DNA of 64,000 bases. Origin: NORP110 sp051251595. Its GTDB lineage: Bacteria; Pseudomonadota; Alphaproteobacteria; Rhodobacterales; Rhodobacteraceae. The stretch's first letter is position 1. The number at the start of each line of letters is the position of its first letter. The stretch lies in the NCBI GenBank assembly GCA_051251595.1, contig JBPOFA010000008.1, positions 124,001 through 188,000 of the forward strand, read 5' to 3'. The notes below the pieces were generated by a model. The model saw only the letters and a program-made list of their open reading frames with translations. It was not told the DNA's origin and searched no databases. Position numbers and translations under genes: made by a program. Of the stretch, positions 17,982 through 26,448 are shown piece by piece.

Positions 17982-20120
17982 TCACTGTCTGTTCGGGATC
18001 TCGCCGCGGACCAGCCGCAAAACATCGCGGGCTGCTTCGGGGATATTGGTGCCGGGCCCAAATATCGCCCGGACACCGCATTGGCGCAGGAAATCGTAGT
18101 CCTGCTGCGGAATGACACCGCCGCAGACAACGATGATGTTTTCGCCGCCTTTTTCACGCAAAGCGGCGATCAGTTCGGGGGCAAGGGTTTTGTGCCCTGC
18201 GGCCTGACTGGAAATCCCCAAAACATGGACCCGCGCGGCAATGGCATCTTCGGCGGCTTCGCCCGGTGTTTGAAACAATGGGCCCACGCTGACATCAAAT
18301 CCCATATCCGCAAAGGCCGTCGCAATCACCTTGGCCCCGCGATCATGGCCGTCCTGCCCCATCTTGACCACAAGCATCCTTGGGCGAACCCCGACGGTTT
18401 TTACGAAATTATCAATGTCTTGCTGGATCAACGCAAATTCTTCGTCCCCCGCATAGGCTGCACCATAGACGCCATCCAGCGTCTTAACCTCGGCGCTGTG
18501 CCGCCCAAAGGTGTTTTCCATCGCGGAAGAGATTTCACCCAATGTGGCCCGCGCCCGCGCCGCATCGATGGCCAGCGCCAGTAGATTGCCCTCGCCCGTG
18601 CGTGCGCCCGCCTCTAGGGCTGTCAGGGCGGCGGCACAAGCGGCCTCGTTGCGTGACGTGCGCAACGTCTTTAAACGCGCCACCTGTGCGTCGCGAACGG
18701 CAACATTGTCGACTTCTAGGACGTCAAAGGCGCTTTCGTCTTCGGTGCGGAATTTGTTGACCCCGACCACCACATCCTCGCCGCGATCCACCCGCGCCTG
18801 GCGGCGGGCGGCGGCCTCTTCGATCCGCAGCTTGGGCATGCCAGAGGCGACGGCTTTGGTCATGCCGCCCAGCTCATCCACTTCCTCTATCAGCGCCCAG
18901 GCCTTGTCGATCATCTCTGCCGTCAGGCTTTCCACGTAATAGGACCCGGCCAAAGGGTCGACGACATTGGTCACACCGGTTTCATTTTGCAAAATAAGCT
19001 GCGTGTTTCGCGCGATCCGGGACGAAAATTCTGTTGGCAAAGCAATGGCTTCGTCAAAAGAGTTCGTGTGCAAGGACTGCGTGCCGCCCAGCACCGCGCT
19101 CATCGCTTCATAGGCGGTTCTGACAATGTTGTTGTAGGGGTCTTGTTCCTGCAGCGACACGCCAGAGGTCTGACAATGGGTGCGCAACATCAAGCTTTGG
19201 GGTTTTTGCGGATTGAATTCTGACATGATCCGATGCCACAAAAACCGCGCGGCCCGTAGCTTGGCGGATTCCATGAAAAAATTCATGCCAATCCCGAAAA
19301 AGAACGACAAGCGCCCGGCAAAGGCATCCACATCCATACCGCGTTCGACGGCCGCGCGGACATATTCGCGCCCGTCAGCCAGGGTAAAGGCCAGCTCTTG
19401 CACCAATGTCGCGCCGGCCTCTTGCATGTGATAGCCAGAGATCGAAATGGAATTGAACTTCGGCATGTTTTTCGACGTAAATTCAATGATATCCGACACG
19501 ATCCTCATGCTAGGCTCTGGCGGATAAATATAGGTGTTGCGCACCATAAATTCCTTGAGGATGTCATTCTGAATAGTGCCCGACAGGGCCGCGCGATCAA
19601 CGCCTTGTTCTTCGCCTGCGACAATGAAATTCGCCAAGACCGGAATGACAGCGCCGTTCATGGTCATTGAAACCGAAACCTTATCCAGCGGGATGCCGTC
19701 AAACAGGGTCTTCATGTCTTCGACACTGTCAATGGCCACGCCCGCCTTTCCGACGTCCCCTGTCACGCGCGGGTGGTCGCTGTCATAGCCGCGATGCGTT
19801 GCCAGATCGAACGCCACGGATACGCCCTGCTGCCCGCCTGCAAGCGCCTTGCGGTAGAACGCGTTGGATTCCTCGGCGGTCGAAAAGCCCGCATATTGGC
19901 GGATCGTCCAGGGGCGCCCGGTATACATGGTGGCACGCGGGCCGCGGGTGAAGGGTGCCAGCCCCGGCACAGCCCCCATATGGTCAAGCCCGTCCAGATC
20001 ATCTTGGGTATATAGCGGTTTGACGGGAATGCCCTCTGCCGTGTCCCAAATCAAATCGGACAGAGGTCGGCCGCGCAATTCGGCTTCTGCCAGCTTTTTC
20101 CAGTCTTTTGGGTCGGTCAT
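17982..20120 (-). CDS. scpA: Methylmalonyl-CoA mutase
   Basis: B12-dependent isomerase that converts (R)-methylmalonyl-CoA to succinyl-CoA, the last step of propionyl-CoA assimilation. 712 residues: N-terminal TIM barrel with TRGPRATMYTGRPWTIRQYAGFS split across the acyl-CoA binding region, and a C-terminal cobalamin domain with the DxHxxG motif GQDGHDRGAKV and a following SVGPLFQTPGE. This is the homodimer-type single chain. Pcc genes follow 1.5-6 kb upstream on the same strand, forming a propionate region. No TTTGCAAA element is visible in its 116-base upstream gap. Also named mcm or bhbA. Confidence 0.95.
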   Translation of the reverse strand: MTDPKDWKKLAEAELRGRPLSDLIWDTAEGIPVKPLYTQDDLDGLDHMGAVPGLAPFTRGPRATMYTGRPWTIRQYAGFSTAEESNAFYRKALAGGQQGVSVAFDLATHRGYDSDHPRVTGDVGKAGVAIDSVEDMKTLFDGIPLDKVSVSMTMNGAVIPVLANFIVAGEEQGVDRAALSGTIQNDILKEFMVRNTYIYPPEPSMRIVSDIIEFTSKNMPKFNSISISGYHMQEAGATLVQELAFTLADGREYVRAAVERGMDVDAFAGRLSFFFGIGMNFFMESAKLRAARFLWHRIMSEFNPQKPQSLMLRTHCQTSGVSLQEQDPYNNIVRTAYEAMSAVLGGTQSLHTNSFDEAIALPTEFSSRIARNTQLILQNETGVTNVVDPLAGSYYVESLTAEMIDKAWALIEEVDELGGMTKAVASGMPKLRIEEAAARRQARVDRGEDVVVGVNKFRTEDESAFDVLEVDNVAVRDAQVARLKTLRTSRNEAACAAALTALEAGARTGEGNLLALAIDAARARATLGEISSAMENTFGRHSAEVKTLDGVYGAAYAGDEEFALIQQDIDNFVKTVGVRPRMLVVKMGQDGHDRGAKVIATAFADMGFDVSVGPLFQTPGEAAEDAIAARVHVLGISSQAAGHKTLAPELIAALREKGGENIIVVCGGVIPQQDYDFLRQCGVRAIFGPGTNIPEAARDVLRLVRGEIPNRQ

Positions 20121-20236
20121 CGCAACGCTCCTATTGGTAACGCATGATTGAAAAAGGCAAATTTCTGCGCCGGTTGCGCAATAAGCCCTTAGAATTTAGC
20201 CGCAAGCGCCCTATATCTAAAGCGAACGGAGAAGCT

Positions 20237-20686
20237 ATGAAATTTCTTATGTCTATGATTTTGGCCGCCACACTGGCCGCCCCGGCGCATGCGGACGAAG
20301 TCATCATAGAAGGCCTGCCTGTGATGCAAGCCGCCGATGTTGAGATTGAAGATTTCTTGTGGCTCAACCGGGTGCTGGTGGTTTTCGCCTCCACCGAACG
20401 GGATCCCGCCTTTACGAAACAGATCGAGCTTTTGGCGGTACGGCCAGATGATCTGGCCGCGCGAAACGTTGTGGTCTTGCTCGACACGGATCCCAAGAAC
20501 CCGTCCAGCGCCCGCACACAGCTGCGTCCGCGGGGGTTCAGTCTGGTGCTGATCGACCTTGATGGAACCGTCAAACTGCGCAAACCCGCCCCGTGGAGCG
20601 TTCGGGAAATCGGCAGCAGCATCGACAAATCTGTTCTGCGCCGCGAAGAAATTCGCAATCGTACGGATTTGCCACCAACCCAATAA
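20237..20686 (+). CDS. DUF4174 domain periplasmic protein
   Basis: 149 residues with a signal peptide (MKFLMSMILAATLAAPAHA). The rest resembles DUF4174, a thioredoxin-like small domain: FLWLNRVLVVFAS, then LLDTDPKNPSSARTQLRPRGFSLVLIDLDG and a closing REIGSSIDKS. No CxxC is present, so redox activity is not expected. ATG 20237 follows GGAG at 6 bases; the frame opens at 20144 without a ribosome binding site. It is divergent to the mutase and convergent with the sulfotransferase-like gene, with 1 base between stops. Confidence 0.78.
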   Translation: MKFLMSMILAATLAAPAHADEVIIEGLPVMQAADVEIEDFLWLNRVLVVFASTERDPAFTKQIELLAVRPDDLAARNVVVLLDTDPKNPSSARTQLRPRGFSLVLIDLDGTVKLRKPAPWSVREIGSSIDKSVLRREEIRNRTDLPPTQ

Positions 20687-20687
20687 T

Positions 20688-21611
20688 TCATTTGCTGCCC
20701 GCCTTGGTCATGTCTGACAAGAACAATGAAACATCGCCCAGATTTCCTGATCGGATTTCCATGATGTCTGCGTCATAACGACTTGAAAAAGCGCCCAATT
20801 CCCGTGCCGTAAAGGGTTGAAATGGCGCAGCCCCCGGCGGGTTGAGATCGCGCACCGCCTGTCGCAACTCTGGCACGGTAAGATTTGGGTCCAGTGCGCT
20901 CAACTCTGCCGCTTTGGCCAGCCCGGCGGCCGAAAAGGCTGCATTGGCAGGACGGTCCGGCAGAGAAAAAGAGTGATCAACAGGTATGCCAAGCATCGCT
21001 TTTGCCCAGACCAAAGCGTCTTGCGGGGTCTTGGAGTAGGACCCCACGACGATTTGCGACATTGGAAAGCTCGCACTGACATCGGCGATGACATCGCACC
21101 AGCCGCGCGGCTCATTCACAATGTCGAACTTCATATTCTCGAATGGTTGCAGAGGCTTACGCAGCGAAACGAATGAAAAGCTTGAAGCCCAGTAAGATGC
21201 GTAATCACGGATCGTGATGAACACAGTCTTGGGCGCAACTTGAAAAAGCTGCGCATAGGCCAACAGCCGGCGACGCACCTTGGGATAGAGGGTCCGGGTT
21301 CTGAAATTCAGATCCATCGGGCCGATCATGTTTTCCTCTGACACCAAAAGCCGGCGATAGCCCTGCGCCTTTAAGTCTGCCATTTCATCGCGCACAGACC
21401 AGACGGTCTGATCCACCAAACGCGCGGCCTCTGGCTCTATTTCAGAGCGGTGGACAAGGTCCACGAATGTGCTGCGGTGCGGGGTGCGCATGGCTTTGGG
21501 CGGCCAGACCGCAACCCCGTCTTTGGCAAGACTGTCGGCCTGATCCCGGCACGCCTTTTGAAACGCCGTCGTGCCGGTCCGATGCACCCCTAAATGTAAA
21601 CACAGCTCCAC
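20688..21611 (-). CDS. Sulfotransferase-like protein
   Basis: 307 residues starting at GTG 21611 (GGGGA 8 bases upstream). The N-terminal LHLGVHRTGTTAFQKA resembles the 5'-phosphosulfate-binding loop of PAPS-dependent sulfotransferases, and the TVFITIRDYASYWASSF segment resembles the 3'-phosphate-binding strand and helix. Overall similarity is weak, so acceptor and even activity are uncertain. It follows pccA by 21 bases and may be read through from it. Comparable cytoplasmic proteins are common in roseobacters, sometimes tied to surface polysaccharide. Confidence 0.6.
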   Translation of the reverse strand: MELCLHLGVHRTGTTAFQKACRDQADSLAKDGVAVWPPKAMRTPHRSTFVDLVHRSEIEPEAARLVDQTVWSVRDEMADLKAQGYRRLLVSEENMIGPMDLNFRTRTLYPKVRRRLLAYAQLFQVAPKTVFITIRDYASYWASSFSFVSLRKPLQPFENMKFDIVNEPRGWCDVIADVSASFPMSQIVVGSYSKTPQDALVWAKAMLGIPVDHSFSLPDRPANAAFSAAGLAKAAELSALDPNLTVPELRQAVRDLNPPGAAPFQPFTARELGAFSSRYDADIMEIRSGNLGDVSLFLSDMTKAGSK

Positions 21612-21632
21612 GATTGTGATCCCCGGTGCGCC

Positions 21633-23633
21633 CTATTCAAATTCCAAAATGACGTCATCCACCGCCAGACTGTCGCCAACAGCGGCGTTGATCTTGGTCA
21701 CGACCGCCTTCTTTTCTGCCCGCAGGATGTTTTCCATTTTCATGGCCTCAACCACACAAAGGACCTGCCCTTCCTGCACTTCATCCCCAACAGCCACGTC
21801 TACGGACATGATCAGCCCGGGCATCGGACACAGCAACAGGCGCGACGTGTCTGGTGCCACTTTTTCGGGCATATAGGCATTCAGCTTGGCCTGTCGCGGT
21901 GTGCGCACATAGACCCGCAGATCAGCGCCGCGGTGGCGCAGGCGATAGCCGTTCGGTCTTTTGTCGACCTTCAACACCAATGAGGTGCCATCGACGTCGA
22001 GAACGGCCAAGGTCTGCCCCGGCGTCCAATCCGATTCGACGCGCAAGACCGCCCCATCCTCAAACCGAACAGAGGCGCCCAGCTTGTCGGCATTGACCTG
22101 AACCGGGAAATGGAGCCCCTGCGCCTCGACCACCCAATCGGTGCCAATCTTGCGTTCATGGTTGTCCATGCGCCCAGAGACGCGGGTTCTGCGAATTTCG
22201 GCCACCCGGTTCATCGCAGCCGCAGCGGCGCTGATCCGGCGAATTTGGTCCTCTGGCAGGGTAACGCCTTGGAACCCGTCGGAGTACTCTTCTTCGATGA
22301 AGGCGGTGGTCATGTCGCCCGATATGAACCGGGGATGATCCATGACCGCGGACAGAAACGGCAAGTTATGCCCGATGCCTTCAAGTTCAAACAGATCAAG
22401 CGCGTCGCGCATCTTGTCGATGGCCCCGGCCCGGTCCGGTGCCCAAGTGCACAGCTTGGCGATCATCGGGTCATAGAACATAGAGATCTCGCCCCCCTCA
22501 TACACTCCGGTATCGTTGCGGACCGCGTGGCTTTCCAGCGACAGCTCTTGCGGGGGGCGATATCGGGTCAAACGACCGGTTGAGGGCAGAAAGCCGCGAT
22601 AGGGATCCTCGGCGTAAAGACGTGATTCAACGGCCCAGCCCTTCAGCTGCACATCCTGTTGCGCCAGCGATAGTTTTTCGCCCTGCGCAATTCGGATCAT
22701 CTGTTCGACCAGATCGACCCCGGTGATGAGTTCCGTCACCGGGTGTTCAACCTGCAGCCTTGTGTTCATTTCCAGGAAAAAGAAATTCCGGTCCCCGTCG
22801 ACAATGAATTCGACGGTCCCGGCGCTGGTGTATCCAACGGCCTGCGCCAGGGCGACCGCCTGTTCGCCCATGGCTTTGCGGGTGTCGGCATCAAGGTAGG
22901 GCGACGGGGCCTCTTCGATGACTTTCTGGTTTCGGCGCTGGATCGAACATTCCCGTTCGCCCAGATAAATTCCGTTGCCATGGGCATCGCACAGCACCTG
23001 AATTTCGATGTGGCGCGGCTGGGTCACGAATTTCTCAATGAAAATCCGATCATCCCCAAACGAACTCGCCGCCTCATTCTTAGAGCTTTGAAACCCTTCT
23101 GCCGCCTCTTCATCGTTCCAGGCAATGCGCATCCCCTTGCCCCCGCCCCCGGCGCTGGCCTTGAGCATGACGGGATAGCCAATGTCCTGACTGATCTTTA
23201 CGGCGTCTGCCGCGTCCTTGATCACTCCCAGAACACCGGGAACCGTGCTGACGCCTGAATCCTTGGCGATTTTTTTGGACGTGATTTTGTCACCCATGGC
23301 ATCGATGGCACCTTTGGGGGGACCGATAAAGGCCACACCGGCCTCTTCCAGCGCGGCAGCAAAAGCAGAGTTTTCTGAAAGAAACCCGTATCCCGGATGC
23401 ACTGCGTCCGCGCCTGTTTCAAGCACCGCCTGCATGACCTTTTCAATCACGATATAAGACTGGTTGGCGGGGGCTGGCCCAATATGCACAGCCTCATCCG
23501 CCATCTTCACATGCAGGGCGTTCTTGTCCGCATCCGAATAGATCGCGACAGTCGCAATCCCCATCTTTCTGGCGGTCTTGATAACACGGCAGGCGATCTC
23601 GCCCCGGTTTGCGATCAGGATTTTCTTAAACAT
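21633..23633 (-). CDS. pccA: Propionyl-CoA carboxylase alpha subunit (biotin carboxylase and carrier)
   Basis: Carboxylates biotin with ATP and bicarbonate for the first step of propionyl-CoA assimilation. 666 residues: biotin carboxylase start FKKILIANRGEIACRVI, ATP-grasp loop KASAGGGGKGMRIAW, catalytic EMNTRLQVEHPVTE, a linking BT-type region, and C-terminal biotinyl domain with VEAMKMEN (biotinylated Lys). The start ATG 23633 has GAGGTG 4 bases upstream; the frame opens at 23663. A terminator lies 100 bases upstream, so it is probably transcribed apart from pccB. Acetyl-CoA or methylcrotonyl-CoA carboxylase is an alternative, but neighbours favour PccA. Confidence 0.93.
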   Translation of the reverse strand: MFKKILIANRGEIACRVIKTARKMGIATVAIYSDADKNALHVKMADEAVHIGPAPANQSYIVIEKVMQAVLETGADAVHPGYGFLSENSAFAAALEEAGVAFIGPPKGAIDAMGDKITSKKIAKDSGVSTVPGVLGVIKDAADAVKISQDIGYPVMLKASAGGGGKGMRIAWNDEEAAEGFQSSKNEAASSFGDDRIFIEKFVTQPRHIEIQVLCDAHGNGIYLGERECSIQRRNQKVIEEAPSPYLDADTRKAMGEQAVALAQAVGYTSAGTVEFIVDGDRNFFFLEMNTRLQVEHPVTELITGVDLVEQMIRIAQGEKLSLAQQDVQLKGWAVESRLYAEDPYRGFLPSTGRLTRYRPPQELSLESHAVRNDTGVYEGGEISMFYDPMIAKLCTWAPDRAGAIDKMRDALDLFELEGIGHNLPFLSAVMDHPRFISGDMTTAFIEEEYSDGFQGVTLPEDQIRRISAAAAAMNRVAEIRRTRVSGRMDNHERKIGTDWVVEAQGLHFPVQVNADKLGASVRFEDGAVLRVESDWTPGQTLAVLDVDGTSLVLKVDKRPNGYRLRHRGADLRVYVRTPRQAKLNAYMPEKVAPDTSRLLLCPMPGLIMSVDVAVGDEVQEGQVLCVVEAMKMENILRAEKKAVVTKINAAVGDSLAVDDVILEFE

Positions 23634-23948
23634 CAGCACCTCGTATTGGACAGTTGCGAACAAAAGGCGCGCGCCCTTGGCAGGCGATCAAACTTTCGGT
23701 GGAGTTGGGGGCAACGTCATAAAACCATGGCCCAAAAAGAGTTTGAGGCCTGGCCGGGAATGGGCCAGACCTCAAAGAAGGGGAAGGGTAACGGTTTTGA
23801 CAAATAACGAGCGCTTTTTCGGAGGGCGCTGCTAACACCATCACCATGACCCGAGTCGCTGATTCCTTAAACCCACAGGTTAAACGCGACAGGTTTTCGG
23901 CTGAAATCCGCCAAAACGAAAATGTCGTAAGCGAATTGGTGCCCATCC
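23634..23948. other. Gene-free gap upstream of pccA
   Basis: This 315-base stretch holds a strong minus-strand terminator (23734-23775) and the leader of pccA. Reading frames here are broken and not convincing as genes. I found no clear promoter hexamers for pccA and no TTTGCAAA element. Confidence 0.5.
23734..23775 (-). terminator. Rho-independent terminator between the pccB group and pccA
   Basis: On the minus strand TTGAGG-T-CTGGCC pairs with GGCCAG-G-CCTCAA around a 7-base loop, and ACTCTTTTTGGG follows. It sits about 175 bases after the stop at 23949, so it ends the pccB transcript before pccA. Confidence 0.82.
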
Positions 23949-24311
23949 TCATTCTTCGAACACTTCTGGAAATGCCGCCCTTGCCCGGGCCACATCGATC
24001 TGCATCATGGCATCGTAACTTGCTGTATCAAAAGGATCTTCTGCGGGAATAACCTCTCTTCCGAACAGCCAGCCAAGGCGACCCGCATCCAGATTTCCGC
24101 GCTCAAAAGGCTCTTCGCCGAAATGCTCCCACAATGCGGCAAGAAACCCCGCATCGGCCCTTCGGTCTGCTGGTTTGCGGTCTGCGTGGCGTTCGCGACG
24201 CGTAATTGGGGTGACGCCACGGGCATTGGCCCGGCGAATCGTGAATTGAAAATCGGTGCCGGCCAGACGGCCGGGAAACCCACGATGTTTCGTCATATCA
24301 TCACGTGGCAT
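23949..24311 (-). CDS. Conserved hypothetical protein in the pcc region
   Basis: 120 residues, basic N-terminal half (KHRGFPGRLAGTDF, then ITRRERHADRKPADRRADAG) and acidic C-terminus ending FPEVFEE. There is no signal peptide or membrane segment. I do not recognise a domain. It begins directly after the stop of the upstream gene (TAG then ATG), with GGGAA 9 bases away, so it is in the pccB transcript. The charged, compact pattern suggests a small soluble partner or regulator, but function is unknown. Confidence 0.7.
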   Translation of the reverse strand: MPRDDMTKHRGFPGRLAGTDFQFTIRRANARGVTPITRRERHADRKPADRRADAGFLAALWEHFGEEPFERGNLDAGRLGWLFGREVIPAEDPFDTASYDAMMQIDVARARAAFPEVFEE

Positions 24312-24722
24312 CTAAAAGGGTTCCCATATGCAAGTGTCTCCATCAATTGAGTAGGCTTCGAAAATCTGCGTGGCTTCTGGGTCTGGAAAGCCGAATTTGG
24401 TTTCGCGGTCGGCAATCGAAATCACGATCTGACTGGGCTTTGGGCCCATATTCGGAATGCGGGGAAGCGCAAAACTATTGCACAAAAAGGCCATGTCCTT
24501 TTCCAGCGTTTCAAAATCGACCTCGCCGAATTCGCGGGCAATGGCGGGCGCGATAAACCTGAATCGGTAGGACAATCCTTGCTGAGAATGGTCACTGATC
24601 GTTTCGAAATATCGCAGCTCTAGCCCCGACGGCACATCCATTGGGGCAGCTTGCGCTGCCGCGCCCTGCACCACACTGACGGCCATTGCCAAACCCACAC
24701 CCATTCGCGCCCAAATCATCAT
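24312..24722 (-). CDS. DUF6497-like secreted protein
   Basis: 136 residues with a signal peptide (MMIWARMGVGLAMAVSVVQGAAA, cleavage near AQA). The mature part MDVPSGLELRYFETISDH and SYRFRFIAPAIAREFGEVDFETLEKDM resembles what I recall as DUF6497, a roseobacter family; one Cys pair (LCNSF, DTCIW) may form a disulfide. It is 16 bases after pccB and directly before the next hypothetical gene. Why a periplasmic protein sits in a propionyl-CoA carboxylase transcript is not known. Confidence 0.68.
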   Translation of the reverse strand: MMIWARMGVGLAMAVSVVQGAAAQAAPMDVPSGLELRYFETISDHSQQGLSYRFRFIAPAIAREFGEVDFETLEKDMAFLCNSFALPRIPNMGPKPSQIVISIADRETKFGFPDPEATQIFEAYSIDGDTCIWEPF

Positions 24723-24738
24723 CCCGTGTCACCCCCTG

Positions 24739-26271
24739 TTACAATGGAATGTTGTCGTGTTTCTTCCACGGGTTTTGTAATGCCTTTCCGCGCAAAGAGG
24801 CAAATGCACGGCACACGCGTTTTCGTGTCGAATGCGGCATGATCACCTCGTCGATGAAGCCTTTTTCAGCGGCGACAAAGGGATTGGCAAAGCGATCTTC
24901 GTAATCTGCGGTACGCTGCGCGATCTTTTCCGGGTCTTCCCGTTCAGACCGGTACAGGATCTCGGTCGCGCCTTTGGCCCCCATCACCGCGATTTCTGCG
25001 GTTGGCCAGGCATAATTGAAATCACCGCGCAAATGCTTGGACGCCATGACATCATATGCGCCGCCATAAGCCTTGCGCGTGATGACGGTGACTTTGGGCA
25101 CGGTTGCTTCGCCATAAGCATAAAGCAGTTTGGCGCCATGTTTGATGACCCCGCCATATTCCTGCGATGTTCCGGGCAAAAAGCCGGGCACATCGACCAA
25201 CGTCAAAATCGGAATGCTGAACGCATCGCAGAATCGAACAAACCGCGCCGCCTTGCGAGAGCTGTCAATATCCAGACAGCCGGCCAAAACCATCGGCTGG
25301 TTGGCAACTACACCGACGGTTGAACCCTCTAACCGGATGAACCCGGTCAGGATGTTTTTGGCAAATTCTTCCTGAATTTCATAGAAATCCCCCTCGTCGG
25401 CGAGCTTGCGGATCAATTCGCGCATATCATAGGGGCTGTTGGGGTTTTCGGGCACCAATGTGTCCAGGCTTTGATCCAGCCGGGCGGGATCATCAAAGAA
25501 GGGGCGTAGGGGCGGCTTTTCGCGATTGTTAAGCGGTAGGAAATCCACCAGCCGCCGAATTTCCGTCAGCGCCTCTATGTCATTTTCAAAGGCCCCATCC
25601 GCGACAGAGGATTTGCGCGTGTGGGTGGCCGCACCCCCCAATTCCTCGGCAGAGACGACTTCATTGGTGACGGTCTTGACCACTTCCGGGCCTGTCACGA
25701 ACATATAAGAGGTGTCCTTGACCATGAAAATAAAGTCCGTGATCGCGGGGGAATAGACAGCCCCGCCCGCACAGGGGCCCATGATCACGCTGATCTGTGG
25801 CACCACGCCAGAGGCCAGAATGTTACGCTGAAACACTTCGGCATAGCCCGCAAGCGACGCCACGCCTTCCTGAATGCGCGCGCCACCTGAATCGTTGATG
25901 CCGATCACAGGTGCGCCATTTTGCACCGCCATATCCATGATTTTGCAGATTTTCTGCGCGTGCGTTTCCGACAGAGACCCGCCAAAAACGGTAAAATCCT
26001 GACTGAATACATAGACCATGCGTCCGTTGATCGTGCCCCAGCCGGTAACCACACCATCCCCTGCTGGTCGTTGCTGCTCCATCCCGAAATCGGTGCAGCG
26101 ATGCGCAACGAACATATCGAATTCCTCAAAGGAACCATCGTCCAGCAACAGGTCGATCCGCTCTCGGGCCGTCAGTTTCCCTTTGGCGTGCTGCGCATCG
26201 ATCCGGGCATCTCCACCGCCAAGCCGGGCTGTTTCGCGCCGCGCCTCTAATTCGCCAAGGATGTCTTTCAT
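24739..26271 (-). CDS. pccB: Propionyl-CoA carboxylase beta subunit
   Basis: Carboxyltransferase subunit that moves CO2 from biotin to propionyl-CoA, giving (S)-methylmalonyl-CoA. 510 residues with the two crotonase-like halves: KLTARERIDLLLDDGSFEE, GINDSGGARIQEGV and GPCAGGAVYSPA in the first; VDVPGFLPGTSQEYGG and KAYGGAYDVMAS in the second. The start is ATG 26271 with GGGGG upstream; the frame opens at 26355. The upstream region carries PccR-type operator elements, fitting the control shown for the Rhodobacter sphaeroides homologue. Two small genes follow in the same transcript. Confidence 0.95.
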   Translation of the reverse strand: MKDILGELEARRETARLGGGDARIDAQHAKGKLTARERIDLLLDDGSFEEFDMFVAHRCTDFGMEQQRPAGDGVVTGWGTINGRMVYVFSQDFTVFGGSLSETHAQKICKIMDMAVQNGAPVIGINDSGGARIQEGVASLAGYAEVFQRNILASGVVPQISVIMGPCAGGAVYSPAITDFIFMVKDTSYMFVTGPEVVKTVTNEVVSAEELGGAATHTRKSSVADGAFENDIEALTEIRRLVDFLPLNNREKPPLRPFFDDPARLDQSLDTLVPENPNSPYDMRELIRKLADEGDFYEIQEEFAKNILTGFIRLEGSTVGVVANQPMVLAGCLDIDSSRKAARFVRFCDAFSIPILTLVDVPGFLPGTSQEYGGVIKHGAKLLYAYGEATVPKVTVITRKAYGGAYDVMASKHLRGDFNYAWPTAEIAVMGAKGATEILYRSEREDPEKIAQRTADYEDRFANPFVAAEKGFIDEVIMPHSTRKRVCRAFASLRGKALQNPWKKHDNIPL

Positions 26272-26343
26272 GGTTTTTGGCCCCCGCTTCGTTTCAGCCA
26301 CCCTAGCCAATTTCCCCGCGCGTCGGAAGGAAAGTGTCGAATA

Positions 26344-26391
26344 TTTGCAAAACAATATTCAGTGAAAGTCAGAATATTGCAAATCTGCAAA
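26344..26391. promoter_or_regulatory. PccR-type operator between pccB and the MFS gene
   Basis: A perfect TTTGCAAA palindrome at 26344-26351 is followed by ATTGCAAA-TCTGCAAA at 26376-26391; on the minus strand the pair reads TTTGCA-N2-TTTGCA. Between them an inverted repeat AATATTC-N11-GAATATT spans 26354-26378. In R. sphaeroides PccR needs TTTGCAAA-N4-TTTGCAAA for pccB control, so these are the likely PccR sites, with a different spacing. They lie 73-120 bases before pccB and 58-105 before the MFS start. Confidence 0.72.
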
Positions 26392-26448
26392 TCTGTCCCG
26401 GGAAAATTTCAACTTGGAAGCCGCCCAAATCAGGACTATCCATGTGCA

